A DNA stretch of 17,296 bases from Caldora sp. SIO3E6 (GCA_010672185.1 JAAHHL010000055.1:1-17296); one strand, 5' to 3'. Counted from the first letter of the stretch, positions 7,324-14,445 are shown. Made by a program: numbers and translations. Notes: generated by a model from the letters alone, not told the origin.

Positions 7324-7893
7324 ATGAGACACCTAAAATTATTGTTTTCAATTATTATTACAATTGTCTTTCTAGTGTTAGTTAATCCTGATACTGCTCA
7401 AGCGCAAACAGAATGTTGTATTCATACTTGGAGAGGGTTAGTTTGTGGGCCACAAGCAAGAACAAGTCCCACCCATAGAATCTCTATAGCAAGTTTTGGA
7501 GAATTTATACAAATTGGTGTCAACATTGCCCAAGGACAAGCTACAGTAGATGACTACCTCCTGTTTGCTTACCTAAATGCAGTAGATACAAACTTTACCA
7601 AAGCGGTAAATTACTACTCTCAAGCATTAGACTTGGCAGTAACAAATGAAGATATTGAGGGACAAGCAATAGCCCGTAATAACTTGGGAGAAGTATTGTT
7701 AGCAACCGGTAATCTTAAAGAGGCTGTTTTTATACTAGCACTGGCAAGAGATATGTATCAAAGCTTAGGTAATGAGCAGCGTGTAGGTGAAGTTCAGCAA
7801 CGGCTAGAAGGGATTGAAAGGCTGTTAAAAGTCAACCTGTCGGGAAGTAAAATCGAGCCATCCCAACTTCAATTTGATCTATCTCGAATATAA
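7324..7893 (+). CDS. Exported TPR-repeat protein
   Basis: The ATG at 7324 lies two bases after the stop of the STAND gene, so translational coupling is likely. The 189-residue product has a Sec-type signal peptide: basic MRHLK, a hydrophobic core to about residue 20, and a cleavage site near AQA|Q (25-28). A short Cys-containing stretch follows (C31, C32, C41), which could form a disulfide. There is no lipobox. Residues ~75-170 contain TPR-like helical pairs (AVNYYSQALDLA, ARNNLGEVLLATGNLKEAV). In context it is the periplasmic partner or ligand carrier of the TPR tail of the STAND protein, which is predicted to face the same compartment. That functional link is inferred from gene order and shared repeat type. 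The stop is at 7891-7893. Confidence 0.8.
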   Translation: MRHLKLLFSIIITIVFLVLVNPDTAQAQTECCIHTWRGLVCGPQARTSPTHRISIASFGEFIQIGVNIAQGQATVDDYLLFAYLNAVDTNFTKAVNYYSQALDLAVTNEDIEGQAIARNNLGEVLLATGNLKEAVFILALARDMYQSLGNEQRVGEVQQRLEGIERLLKVNLSGSKIEPSQLQFDLSRI

Positions 7894-7936
7894 CTGTTGG
7901 GGAATTCACAGTTCTTGCATCCGTGAGGTACATCCT

Positions 7937-7975
7937 GATCCCCCTAAATCCCCCTTAGAAAGGGGGACTTTGAAG
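7937..7975. terminator. CCCCCTT...AAGGGGG hairpin in the convergent gap (dispersed repeat / possible terminator)
   Basis: CCCCCTT (7950-7956) pairs with AAGGGGG (7960-7966) around a 3-base loop. The surrounding GATCCCCCTAAATCCCCCTT pattern is a well-known intergenic repeat type in filamentous cyanobacteria. The hairpin lies between the end of the plus-strand operon and the end of the minus-strand genes, where a bidirectional terminator would be useful, but no strong T-tract follows. Confidence 0.6.
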
Positions 7976-8078
7976 GTAAGAAAGAAGGTTGCAAGGGAGA
8001 AGGGAATTATAAGTGATTATCCGAACTTGATATCAGTTACTCCTCGATTTCGTCTGGCACAACTAGCTTTCTAACAGT

Positions 8079-8489
8079 CTATGTTTCCTCTGACTTGGCT
8101 GAAGCATCTGCTACCTCTACTCCAACGGGTTTTCTGATAACCTCACCCTCATGATCAGACTGTTCCGGTACAATTGCACTTCTATCTGTCACACCAGGAG
8201 AACGGGTTTCCTCTGGCTTGGCTGAAGCATCTGCTACCTCTACTCCAACGGGTTTTCTGATAACCTCACCCTCATGATCAGATTGTTCCGGTACAATTGC
8301 ACTTCTATCTGTCACGCCAGGAGAACGGGTTTCCTCTGAATTGGCGGCATCTGCTACCTCTACTTCAACAGGTTTTCTGATAACCTCACCCTCATGATCA
8401 GACTGTTCCGGTACAATGGCACTTCTATCTGTTACACCAGGAGAACGGTGGTTTTCAGGCTTCTTAGATTCAAAGTTCTCTATTTTCAT
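8079..8489 (-). CDS. Tandem-repeat protein, three 40-41-residue units, function unknown
   Basis: This 136-residue acidic protein has a 14-residue head (MKIENFESKKPENH) and then three near-identical units at 15-54, 55-95 and 96-136. Each starts RSPGVTDRSAIVPEQSDHEG, continues EVIRKPV.VEVADA and ends in SEET or PEET. The reading frame stops exactly at the end of unit 3. There is no Cys, Trp or Tyr, no signal peptide and no membrane span, and it looks disordered. The start is ATG after an A/T-rich stretch without a Shine-Dalgarno. It lies 159 bases downstream of the NB-ARC-WD40 gene on the same strand and may be co-transcribed. I do not recognise the repeat. Unit 1 lacks one codon, and its tail differs (ADAANSEET versus ADASAKPEET). 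Confidence 0.65.
   Translation of the reverse strand: MKIENFESKKPENHRSPGVTDRSAIVPEQSDHEGEVIRKPVEVEVADAANSEETRSPGVTDRSAIVPEQSDHEGEVIRKPVGVEVADASAKPEETRSPGVTDRSAIVPEQSDHEGEVIRKPVGVEVADASAKSEET
8082..8447 (-). repeat. Coding minisatellite: 123, 123 and 120-bp units
   Basis: Unit 3 (8082-8204) and unit 2 (8205-8327) differ at four positions of 123 by my count. Unit 1 (8328-8447) is one codon shorter and more diverged at its end. Many differences are synonymous or conservative. The unit lengths preserve frame. This points to recent duplication or continuing homogenisation, with unequal crossing-over able to change the number of units. Confidence 0.95.
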
Positions 8490-8595
8490 AAAAAAATATG
8501 GGTAGATGAGGAAATGTTTAAATAGACATCTCCAGAATTTTCATTTAAGTTACTACAAAGCTTTCTGATTAATTTCCGGAAATATCTAATATTAT

Positions 8596-8624
8596 CTCCC
8601 CACACTCCCCACACTCCCCACACC
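8596..8624. repeat. CTCCCCACA short tandem repeat
   Basis: Three copies of CTCCCCACA lie in the 159-bp gap between the NB-ARC-WD40 gene and the repeat protein. On the minus-strand transcript they read as G-rich GTGTGGGGA blocks, which could stall or structure the RNA. No function is established. Confidence 0.75.
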
Positions 8625-8648
8625 TTTTTTCGCTCACTCCCCATCTCC

Positions 8649-11600
8649 TTAATCACTCTCCACGGCTCCCAAGGCTTTTAAAGTTGCTTTTTGAGCTGCT
8701 GTTAAGCCAATCGCCCCTTTAATATTCATACCCTCATAAGGTCGGGCTACCCTGAATGTTTTCCAACACTCTCCCGTTTCCACACTCCATAATTTAATCG
8801 TCTCATCTCCACTACTACTAGCTAAAGTTTGCCCATCACCACTAAAAACCACTGACCATACTTCTTTAAGATGTCCCTGCAAAGTCCTAAAATTCTTTCC
8901 AGTTTTCACCCGCCAAAGCTTCACTGTTTTGTCATCACTAGCACTGGCTAAAGTTTGACCGTCTGGGCTAAATGCCACTGATCTGACGCGGTGATTGTGT
9001 CCTACCAAAGTTTGCAGACATTGACCTGTGCTGATATCCCAAAGTTTGATTGCCTTACCACTACCACTGGCTATCCTCTCACCACTGGGACTAATGGCAA
9101 CCGCTAACACCCAATCCTCATGACCAAAAAATGTTTTTAAACATTCCCCGGTTTGCCAATCCCAAAGCTTGAGTGTATAGTCATCACTGCCACTCACCAG
9201 AGTCTTGCCATCCGGACTAAAGGCAACAGCTTTAACTCGATGAGTATGTTCTGTCAGGGTTTTTAAACATTCTCCCGTTTGCCAATCCCAAAGCTTGACT
9301 GTATAGTCACGACTAGCGCTGGCTAATATCTGACCATTGGGACTAAAGCTGAGAGATTGAACCCAACTGCTATGCCCTCCAATTGTCCTTAAACATTCAC
9401 CTGTATAACAATCCCAAATCCTGATAGTGCAATCATCACTACCGCTTGCCAGGATTAGACGCTTATCGAATTTTGGTGCAAAGGTGAGAGATGAGACAAT
9501 ATTGGTATGTCCTTGCATTATTTTAAGGCATTCTCCTTTTGCCACATCCCATAACCTTACCTGTTGGTCTCGACCACTACTAGCAAGTAATTGCCCCTCA
9601 CGACTAAGTGCTACAGATAAAATGGAATTGCTGTAACTCTCCAGGGTTCTTAAACATTTTCCTGTGTGGACATCCCAGAGTTTCACGGTTTGGTTCTCAC
9701 TGGCACTCAACAAAGTGCTGTTATCGGGACTAAACAGAACCAACCAAACCCGATCTGTATGACCCTGCAAGGTTTGCAGACCTTCTCCCGTCCAAGCATC
9801 CCAAATTCTCACTGTCCTATCCTCACTACCGGTTGCCAGAATTTGACCGTCAGTATTGTTGGCATCACTTCCCTGATGTGAATAAGCGATCGCCCAGACA
9901 TAACTGTTGTAGTCTGCTAATGTTCCGAAGCATTCCCCAGTCGTAATATCCCAAAACTTGACTGCTTGCTTATCACTTCCCGTTACCAAAGTTTTGCCAT
10001 CTGGACTGAGAGCCATCGAGAGTATCCAGTTAATGTGAGTCTCAATAATTTTCAGACATTCCCCCGTCTGAACTTGCCAAAACCTCACCGTTTTGTCTTC
10101 ACTACTACTAATCAAGGTTTGTCCGTCTGGTGAGAAAATAACAGACAGTAGATGATTGGTATGTCCCGAAAAAACCTTGAGACATTGCCCAGTATTAACG
10201 TCCCAAAGCCTTACCGTTTGGTCATTGCTACCACTCGCCAGGATTTTTCCTTTTGGGCTAAAGGCAACGGAAGAAATACAACCTGTGTGACCTTGGAGTG
10301 TCTTGAGGCACTGCCCAGTATTAACATCCCAAAGCCTTACCGTTTGGTCATTACTGCCACTGGCTAGGATGTTTCCTTCTGGGCTAAAGGCAACGGAATG
10401 CACCCAACTGAGATGTCCTGTACAAGACAACAATTGTCGGCCATCTGCAATTTGCCATAGCCAAATCTCATGATCAATTCCTGTCGCTAACAGCTTCCCA
10501 TCTTGATTGAAAGCGACTGATAAAATTCCTCCCAACTTTTTGGTGAAAACCGATTTAGTTAAATCTGCGTAGGCAAAATTGACGCGATGTAAACTAACCC
10601 CCTGAAAGTAAGCTTGCCAAACGCTTAGGTAAGAAAAATCAGACCCACTAGGGTCGATCTGAAGTTGCCAAAAAAGGTTAAGAATATTTCCGGCAGCATA
10701 TCCTGGTTTTGGTTGAGCATCAGCTAAATGTAACTTAGACAAAATCTTCACCAGACAAGTTTTAATATTTTCCTTGTTGCCATAAATAGCCAGCAATCTA
10801 GCAGCCATCGGTTGCAGAATAAGACTAATCTGAGCATTTCTCAGGTAATCTTTGGTTTGAGCCTTAATTATGGGGTAGTGGTCAAAGAAGTCAAGCTCGA
10901 CTGTACTAATCTCCTGACAAAACTGCTCAATCAATCGTTCGGTGACATATTCCATAATTACAGGCTGTTGGGTAAAGCCAACTCTAGGGGTATTTTCCAT
11001 GAGAGAGCGCAATTGCAGAGATTCTAATGCCTCTAGTAGCGATCGCATGGAAACAGCAGGAATAATATCTTCTCGCAATTCTGAACGGGAAACCCACTCC
11101 CGATTAATGGCTAGCCAGAACATTATCTGCTTTTCTACTGTTGACAGACGATTGAACTGTTGGTCTAGCAAGTTATAAATATCACTTAAAAAGACAGTAC
11201 CTTGCTCTAAAAACTCAGTTATATCGCCATCGAAGTCTTGTTTAATTATTGTGGCGACTATCTTCAGTGCCAGTGGATTACCTGCATACTGCTCTACTAA
11301 AGCTCTTCCTTGTTCTGCTGTTATAGTCAAGTATTTATCTTGAAAAATTTCCTGAGCATTTTTGGGTGCTAAACCACTAAGTTTAAAGGAGAGAATAGGA
11401 ATATTTTTCCCTTCTTGATAGCTAATCTCTCTGAGTTTTTCTCGCGTCGTCAGTACTAAGCAGCTTTGATGAGGACTTTCTCCTATACGGCTGAAGAGTT
11501 GCCCATATCCTTCATATCCTGGGCGATAAGTTCCAGCACGGCCATTACTGCACAAGATAGATTCTGCATTATCAAGTACGAGTAAGCAACGAGAGGCTTT

Positions 11601-12374
11601 CAGGTACTCTAGCAATCGACGTACTTTACCATCAATTGTCTCTGGTAAATCAGTTTTTTTCTGGTTGGAGAGGAAACAAATCAAATCTGCCAAAAGTTCT
11701 GGCAGTATAGGAGCATTACGGAGACTTCGCCAAATAACATACTGGAATTTTTTTTGAACTTGTTGTGCCAACTTAACTGATAAGCTGGTTTTACCAATCC
11801 CACCTAGACCAATAATACTGAGTAAGCGACAACGTTTATCTATAATCCACTGCTCTAATGTTTCCAGTTCCTTAGTGCGTCCGTAGAATACAGTAACATC
11901 AGGGGCGGTTCCCCAGTCTGGCGGTTTAGGTTGGGACTGTTGAAGGCGACAGCGTTGCCATTCTAAATCAAATTGTTTGAGATTAGCTTCTTTAGCTTGC
12001 CGGGGGTGCCAAAGCTTCAGGGAAAAGTGCCAGTCATGCAAGCCTTGACTTCCGAGGCGGTGGTCTTGCAGAATTTCCACGAAATCTTTCAGGCGGTTGA
12101 GGGATTCCTTGATTTCGCGATCGCTTAAATTACCAGGGTATTGGTCTTGACGGATCAGTTCTTCAAGAAATCTCACTTTTGTCCTAACGAGCAATTCCTT
12201 TTCTGTCTCCCAGTGGATCTTAATCTTAAGGTGGTCACAATTTTCCAATTCGTTATTAGCATAAGCCAGTAATGCCTCTAACAGGCGCTTAGTTCGCTTT
12301 TGAACTTCAGGACCGTAGCTTGTTCTCGCCATTGATGCAATTCCAGAATCATCAAAGTTGGGGGAATCTGTCAA
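8649..12374 (-). CDS. STAND NTPase: helical N-terminus, NB-ARC, 14 WD40 repeats
   Basis: 1241 residues from the TTG at 12374. An ATG at 12332 (codon 15) gives 1227 residues and is my preferred start. Residues ~20-150 form an unnamed helical domain. The NB-ARC follows: VFYGR (162-166), Walker A GLGGIGKTS (189-197), Walker B CLLVLDNAE (263-271), LVLTTRE (306-312) and GNPLAL (365-370). Winged-helix and arm regions run to ~580, with a pentapeptide-like bridge (VSLHRVNFAYADL, 593-605). Fourteen WD40 repeats from ~614 to ~1205 would make two seven-bladed propellers. The tail RPYEGMN...LTAAQKATLKALGA resembles tails I recall on other cyanobacterial WD40 and pentapeptide proteins. WD40-STAND proteins are ligand-gated switches in immunity and signalling. 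No catalytic effector domain is visible, so it may act through a partner. Confidence 0.9.
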   Translation of the reverse strand: MTDSPNFDDSGIASMARTSYGPEVQKRTKRLLEALLAYANNELENCDHLKIKIHWETEKELLVRTKVRFLEELIRQDQYPGNLSDREIKESLNRLKDFVEILQDHRLGSQGLHDWHFSLKLWHPRQAKEANLKQFDLEWQRCRLQQSQPKPPDWGTAPDVTVFYGRTKELETLEQWIIDKRCRLLSIIGLGGIGKTSLSVKLAQQVQKKFQYVIWRSLRNAPILPELLADLICFLSNQKKTDLPETIDGKVRRLLEYLKASRCLLVLDNAESILCSNGRAGTYRPGYEGYGQLFSRIGESPHQSCLVLTTREKLREISYQEGKNIPILSFKLSGLAPKNAQEIFQDKYLTITAEQGRALVEQYAGNPLALKIVATIIKQDFDGDITEFLEQGTVFLSDIYNLLDQQFNRLSTVEKQIMFWLAINREWVSRSELREDIIPAVSMRSLLEALESLQLRSLMENTPRVGFTQQPVIMEYVTERLIEQFCQEISTVELDFFDHYPIIKAQTKDYLRNAQISLILQPMAARLLAIYGNKENIKTCLVKILSKLHLADAQPKPGYAAGNILNLFWQLQIDPSGSDFSYLSVWQAYFQGVSLHRVNFAYADLTKSVFTKKLGGILSVAFNQDGKLLATGIDHEIWLWQIADGRQLLSCTGHLSWVHSVAFSPEGNILASGSNDQTVRLWDVNTGQCLKTLQGHTGCISSVAFSPKGKILASGSNDQTVRLWDVNTGQCLKVFSGHTNHLLSVIFSPDGQTLISSSEDKTVRFWQVQTGECLKIIETHINWILSMALSPDGKTLVTGSDKQAVKFWDITTGECFGTLADYNSYVWAIAYSHQGSDANNTDGQILATGSEDRTVRIWDAWTGEGLQTLQGHTDRVWLVLFSPDNSTLLSASENQTVKLWDVHTGKCLRTLESYSNSILSVALSREGQLLASSGRDQQVRLWDVAKGECLKIMQGHTNIVSSLTFAPKFDKRLILASGSDDCTIRIWDCYTGECLRTIGGHSSWVQSLSFSPNGQILASASRDYTVKLWDWQTGECLKTLTEHTHRVKAVAFSPDGKTLVSGSDDYTLKLWDWQTGECLKTFFGHEDWVLAVAISPSGERIASGSGKAIKLWDISTGQCLQTLVGHNHRVRSVAFSPDGQTLASASDDKTVKLWRVKTGKNFRTLQGHLKEVWSVVFSGDGQTLASSSGDETIKLWSVETGECWKTFRVARPYEGMNIKGAIGLTAAQKATLKALGAVESD

Positions 12375-12456
12375 CTTTAGCTACTTCCCCCAACTGCTTA
12401 TCTTTGATTCTAAAAGACTTTTAGCAATTAAAAGGTGCTGTTTGCTTGGGGGAAGT
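12358..12456 (-). promoter_or_regulatory. Leader with three mutually complementary C-rich/G-rich segments before the NB-ARC-WD40 gene
   Basis: In transcript order (minus strand) the leader has ACTTCCCCCAA (12456-12446), TTGGGGGAAGT (12393-12383) and TTCCCCCAA (12366-12358). The middle segment can pair with the first (11 bp, 52-base loop) or with the third (9 bp, 16-base loop), but not both. The second hairpin brackets the TTG at 12374 and lies just upstream of the ATG at 12332. A small perfect hairpin, CTAAAAG/CTTTTAG (12410-12424), lies in the large loop. The layout is like an attenuator or translational switch. The pairing is seen directly; the regulation is inferred. Confidence 0.5.
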
Positions 12457-12510
12457 TACCAACAATAGACTTAGAGCATGTCCGGTTGAATACCCATAGT
12501 TAGGACTGAC

Positions 12511-12527
12511 AGGGGGATACGGAGATA
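12511..12527 (+). promoter_or_regulatory. Purine-rich ribosome binding region of the 66-aa gene
   Basis: AGGGGGAT (12511-12518) and GGAG (12521-12524) precede the ATG at 12528. The first has normal spacing (9 bases); the second is close (3 bases). This supports the start and suggests real expression. Confidence 0.65.
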
Positions 12528-12728
12528 ATGAGCTTAATTCATCAGATTGTCCAAGAGGCACTTGCCAATAAATATCTAACCATAGAAGCCGAAGAGCAAC
12601 TGCGTCAGCTTCTCAAAAGCAAGTACACAAAAGAAGACCTGAAGGCTTTTATGAATTTGCAGCACGCAGCGATGGAAGGTCGTGTCAGTCAAGAATCCCG
12701 GATGTTAAACCAACAGGTAAGGGTCTGA
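12528..12728 (+). CDS. Small conserved-looking hypothetical protein, 66 aa
   Basis: This 66-residue, mostly alpha-helical protein has a strong ribosome binding region. The pattern MSLIHQIVQEALANKYLTIE, followed by AEEQLRQLL and DLKAFMNLQHAAMEGRV, resembles a family of short cyanobacterial proteins of unknown function with the same SLIHQIVQEAL beginning, recalled from memory. There is no signal peptide, membrane span or Cys. It is divergent from the NB-ARC-WD40 gene (154 bases between the starts), so the two may share a control region. The HD-domain gene follows 97 bases later on the same strand and could be co-transcribed. I propose no function. Confidence 0.7.
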   Translation: MSLIHQIVQEALANKYLTIEAEEQLRQLLKSKYTKEDLKAFMNLQHAAMEGRVSQESRMLNQQVRV

Positions 12729-12814
12729 TAGCAGTATCTTTTCCATTGAATTATTTACCATTTTGCAACCCAAATAGGCGAGACCAAAAGCCGCCTTAGA
12801 TAACTGACTTCCCA

Positions 12815-12819
12815 AGGAG
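12815..12819 (+). promoter_or_regulatory. Strong Shine-Dalgarno for the HD-domain gene
   Basis: AAGGAG lies 6 bases before the ATG at 12826 with the classic sequence and spacing. It is the clearest ribosome binding site in the window and fixes this start. Confidence 0.8.
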
Positions 12820-12825
12820 AACCAA

Positions 12826-13686
12826 ATGTTTAATCTCCAAGATGTAACGATTAAGACCTTTATTGAACATCTCCAGTTTAGCTACCGTAAAGTTTACGGC
12901 AACCTTAAACCAGATTATCTAGACACCCTAGGTTGGGTTGCGAACCTAACCCTAGAAAATATTCTCAATACTGATGCTCTGTATCACAACATTGAGCACA
13001 CTATCCTTGTCGCTTTAGCAGGACAGGAAATCTTACGGGGTAAGTACCTCTTAGAGGGTAACGTGTCTCCTGAAGACTGGTTGCATTTCCTCATCTCTTT
13101 GTTATGTCATGACGTTGGCTATGTCAAGGGTGTATGTCAACAAGACCAGGTTACCAAGAGATTCTATACCACGGGAATGGAAGAGATGATGATTTATCTT
13201 CCACCAGGTTCTACCGATGCATCCTTAACTCCATTTCACGTAGACAGAGGGAAACTGTTCGTTAAAGAGCAATTTAGCGATCGCTTACCCCTCGATACTG
13301 AAGTGATTGAGGAGAATATTGAGCTAACCCGTTTTCCAGTACCAGCTGCTCAGCAGCATTCAGACACCCTTAGCTACCCCAGTTTAGCAAGAGCAGCAGA
13401 TTTAATTGGTCAGCTATCTGACCCTTATTACTTACACAAAATGCCTGCCTTGTTCTATGAATTTGAGGAAAATGGTGTGAATAAGAACTCCGGTTACCGT
13501 ACTCCTGGTGAACTGCGCCAGAATTACCCAAACTTTTTCAGGAATGTTGCTTTCCCCTACATTCAACCCGCATTACGCTACTTAGAGATGACATTTGAGG
13601 GTAAGCACATCATTGCCAATCTCTATGCCAATGTGTTTCAGGTAGAACAGGAAAATCAGGGAAGTCCTAGAGCACCGATTCACTAA
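12826..13686 (+). CDS. HD-domain metal-dependent phosphohydrolase-like protein
   Basis: This 286-residue cytoplasmic protein has HD-superfamily metal ligands: HNIEH (54-58) followed by LLCHDVGY (92-99, the HD pair at H95-D96). A later Asp is expected in the helix around ARAADLIGQLSD (about 189-201). HD proteins hydrolyse phosphate esters, often nucleotides or signalling nucleotides such as (p)ppGpp or cyclic di-nucleotides, but nothing here fixes the substrate. Similar cyanobacterial proteins of this length exist, some of them structurally characterised as HD proteins of unknown function (general recollection). A strong Shine-Dalgarno supports the start. It follows the 66-aa gene, and a hairpin repeat begins 27 bases after its stop. 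Its location next to two STAND systems is suggestive only. Confidence 0.82.
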   Translation: MFNLQDVTIKTFIEHLQFSYRKVYGNLKPDYLDTLGWVANLTLENILNTDALYHNIEHTILVALAGQEILRGKYLLEGNVSPEDWLHFLISLLCHDVGYVKGVCQQDQVTKRFYTTGMEEMMIYLPPGSTDASLTPFHVDRGKLFVKEQFSDRLPLDTEVIEENIELTRFPVPAAQQHSDTLSYPSLARAADLIGQLSDPYYLHKMPALFYEFEENGVNKNSGYRTPGELRQNYPNFFRNVAFPYIQPALRYLEMTFEGKHIIANLYANVFQVEQENQGSPRAPIH

Positions 13687-13712
13687 TAAAGCTTCACTCA
13701 AAACCTTAGGAG

Positions 13713-13796
13713 CCGTCAATTAGGGGTGAGGGTTGAGAAGTCCGACTTCTTCAGGAAGTCGGACTTCTGAAATCTGGGACTCAACCCACTCCTACA
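13713..13796. repeat. 84-bp dispersed hairpin repeat, copy 2
   Basis: This is the second copy of the element at 3525-3608, in the same orientation, with 3 mismatches in 84 bases by eye. The perfect 13-bp core stem is at 13737-13749 and 13755-13767. It lies between the HD gene and the truncated protease, so it may act as an RNA end for the HD transcript or mark the breakpoint that truncated the protease. Confidence 0.9.
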
Positions 13797-13873
13797 GAAT
13801 TTTTGGGTCTTCCGTAGTTGGTGTGCTAAATTGTTAGTTTGAGTTGGCAAAGTATTAACAGCAATAGCTTTAG

Positions 13874-14260
13874 CCATTTATTACCGAACCAGGTGAGCGC
13901 ATTTCTTACCAGAATTGGTGGGGTTCTAACTACGGTTATGGATTAACACTGATGGGACCATCTGAAGTGATTGCCACCCAAGCCGAAGTATCCAACTTGG
14001 GTGTTCAATTCGACTATAATTTGAATGCCCCTGCTCAAACTGGCAATGTACCCTTTAACGGTACTTCTGCTGCAACACCCAATGTAGCTGGGGTAGCTTC
14101 TTTAGTCTGGAGTGCTAATCCCAACTTAACTGCAACTCAAGTCCAAACAATTATGTCAGAAACAGCCTATGATCTAGGAAACCCTGGCTATGATCTAGCC
14201 TACGGTCATGGATTTATCAATGCTGATGCAGCTGTCCGAAGAGCAATGGCTCTAGTCTAA
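13874..14260 (+). pseudogene. Subtilisin-like (S8) protease C-terminal remnant
   Basis: The frame is open from just after a TAG at 13871-13873 to the TAA before 14261. It reads FITEPGERISYQNWWGSNYG, then LTLMGPSEVIATQ and so on. The S8 catalytic-serine motif FNGTSAATPNVAG is intact (about 14054-14092), followed by the usual helix ASLVWSANPNLTATQV and YGHGFINADAAV. The Asp and His catalytic regions, which normally lie N-terminal to this, are missing. The first ATG (13952) lies inside the homologous region and would give 102 residues, so it is not a natural start. S8 catalytic domains need about 280 residues, so the remnant cannot be an active protease. The 84-bp hairpin repeat ends about 78 bases upstream. 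Confidence 0.8.
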
Positions 14261-14270
14261 AAAGCCTTAT

Positions 14271-14413
14271 CAATGGATAATGGATAATTGATAATTAATA
14301 ATTGGTTAATTTGGTCTCGTGACCTCTTCATTTATGAAGAAAATGAAAAGAAAATATTTTCCTTAAGTTCAATCCTCCTCTTGCAAGGAGAGGTAATTAT
14401 CCATTATCCATTG
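14271..14413. repeat. Foldback element with 19-bp terminal inverted repeats
   Basis: CAATGGATAATGGATAATT (14271-14289) is the exact inverted complement of AATTATCCATTATCCATTG (14395-14413). Related A/T-rich copies of ATAATTAATAATTG and ATTATCAATTATTG extend both ends. The ~105-base interior has no ORF. It has the form of a small MITE or large hairpin. The ATTATCCATTATCCATT motif is common in cyanobacterial spacers. Confidence 0.75.
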
Positions 14414-14445
14414 TTCATTATCAATTATTGAAACTAACTGCCTTT

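Noticed and set aside
7874..8074. 66-codon plus-strand frame in the convergent gap
   Set aside because: It overlaps the end of the exported TPR gene and runs through the CCCCCTAAATCCCCC palindromic repeat. It has no family resemblance and no ribosome site.
8082..8447. Tandem repeats considered as a CRISPR array
   Set aside because: The units are contiguous, 120-123 bp and in frame, with no short direct repeats separated by unique spacers.
8079..8489. Repeat protein considered as a cyanobactin-type or microviridin-type precursor
   Set aside because: The unit lacks Cys and the usual recognition or core motifs, and no maturation enzymes lie nearby. A multi-core precursor of unknown type cannot be excluded but is unsupported.
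9427..11178. Several plus-strand frames of about 70 codons
   Set aside because: They are antisense to the WD40 and NB-ARC coding sequence. Their repeated motifs simply reflect the WD40 repeats read backwards.
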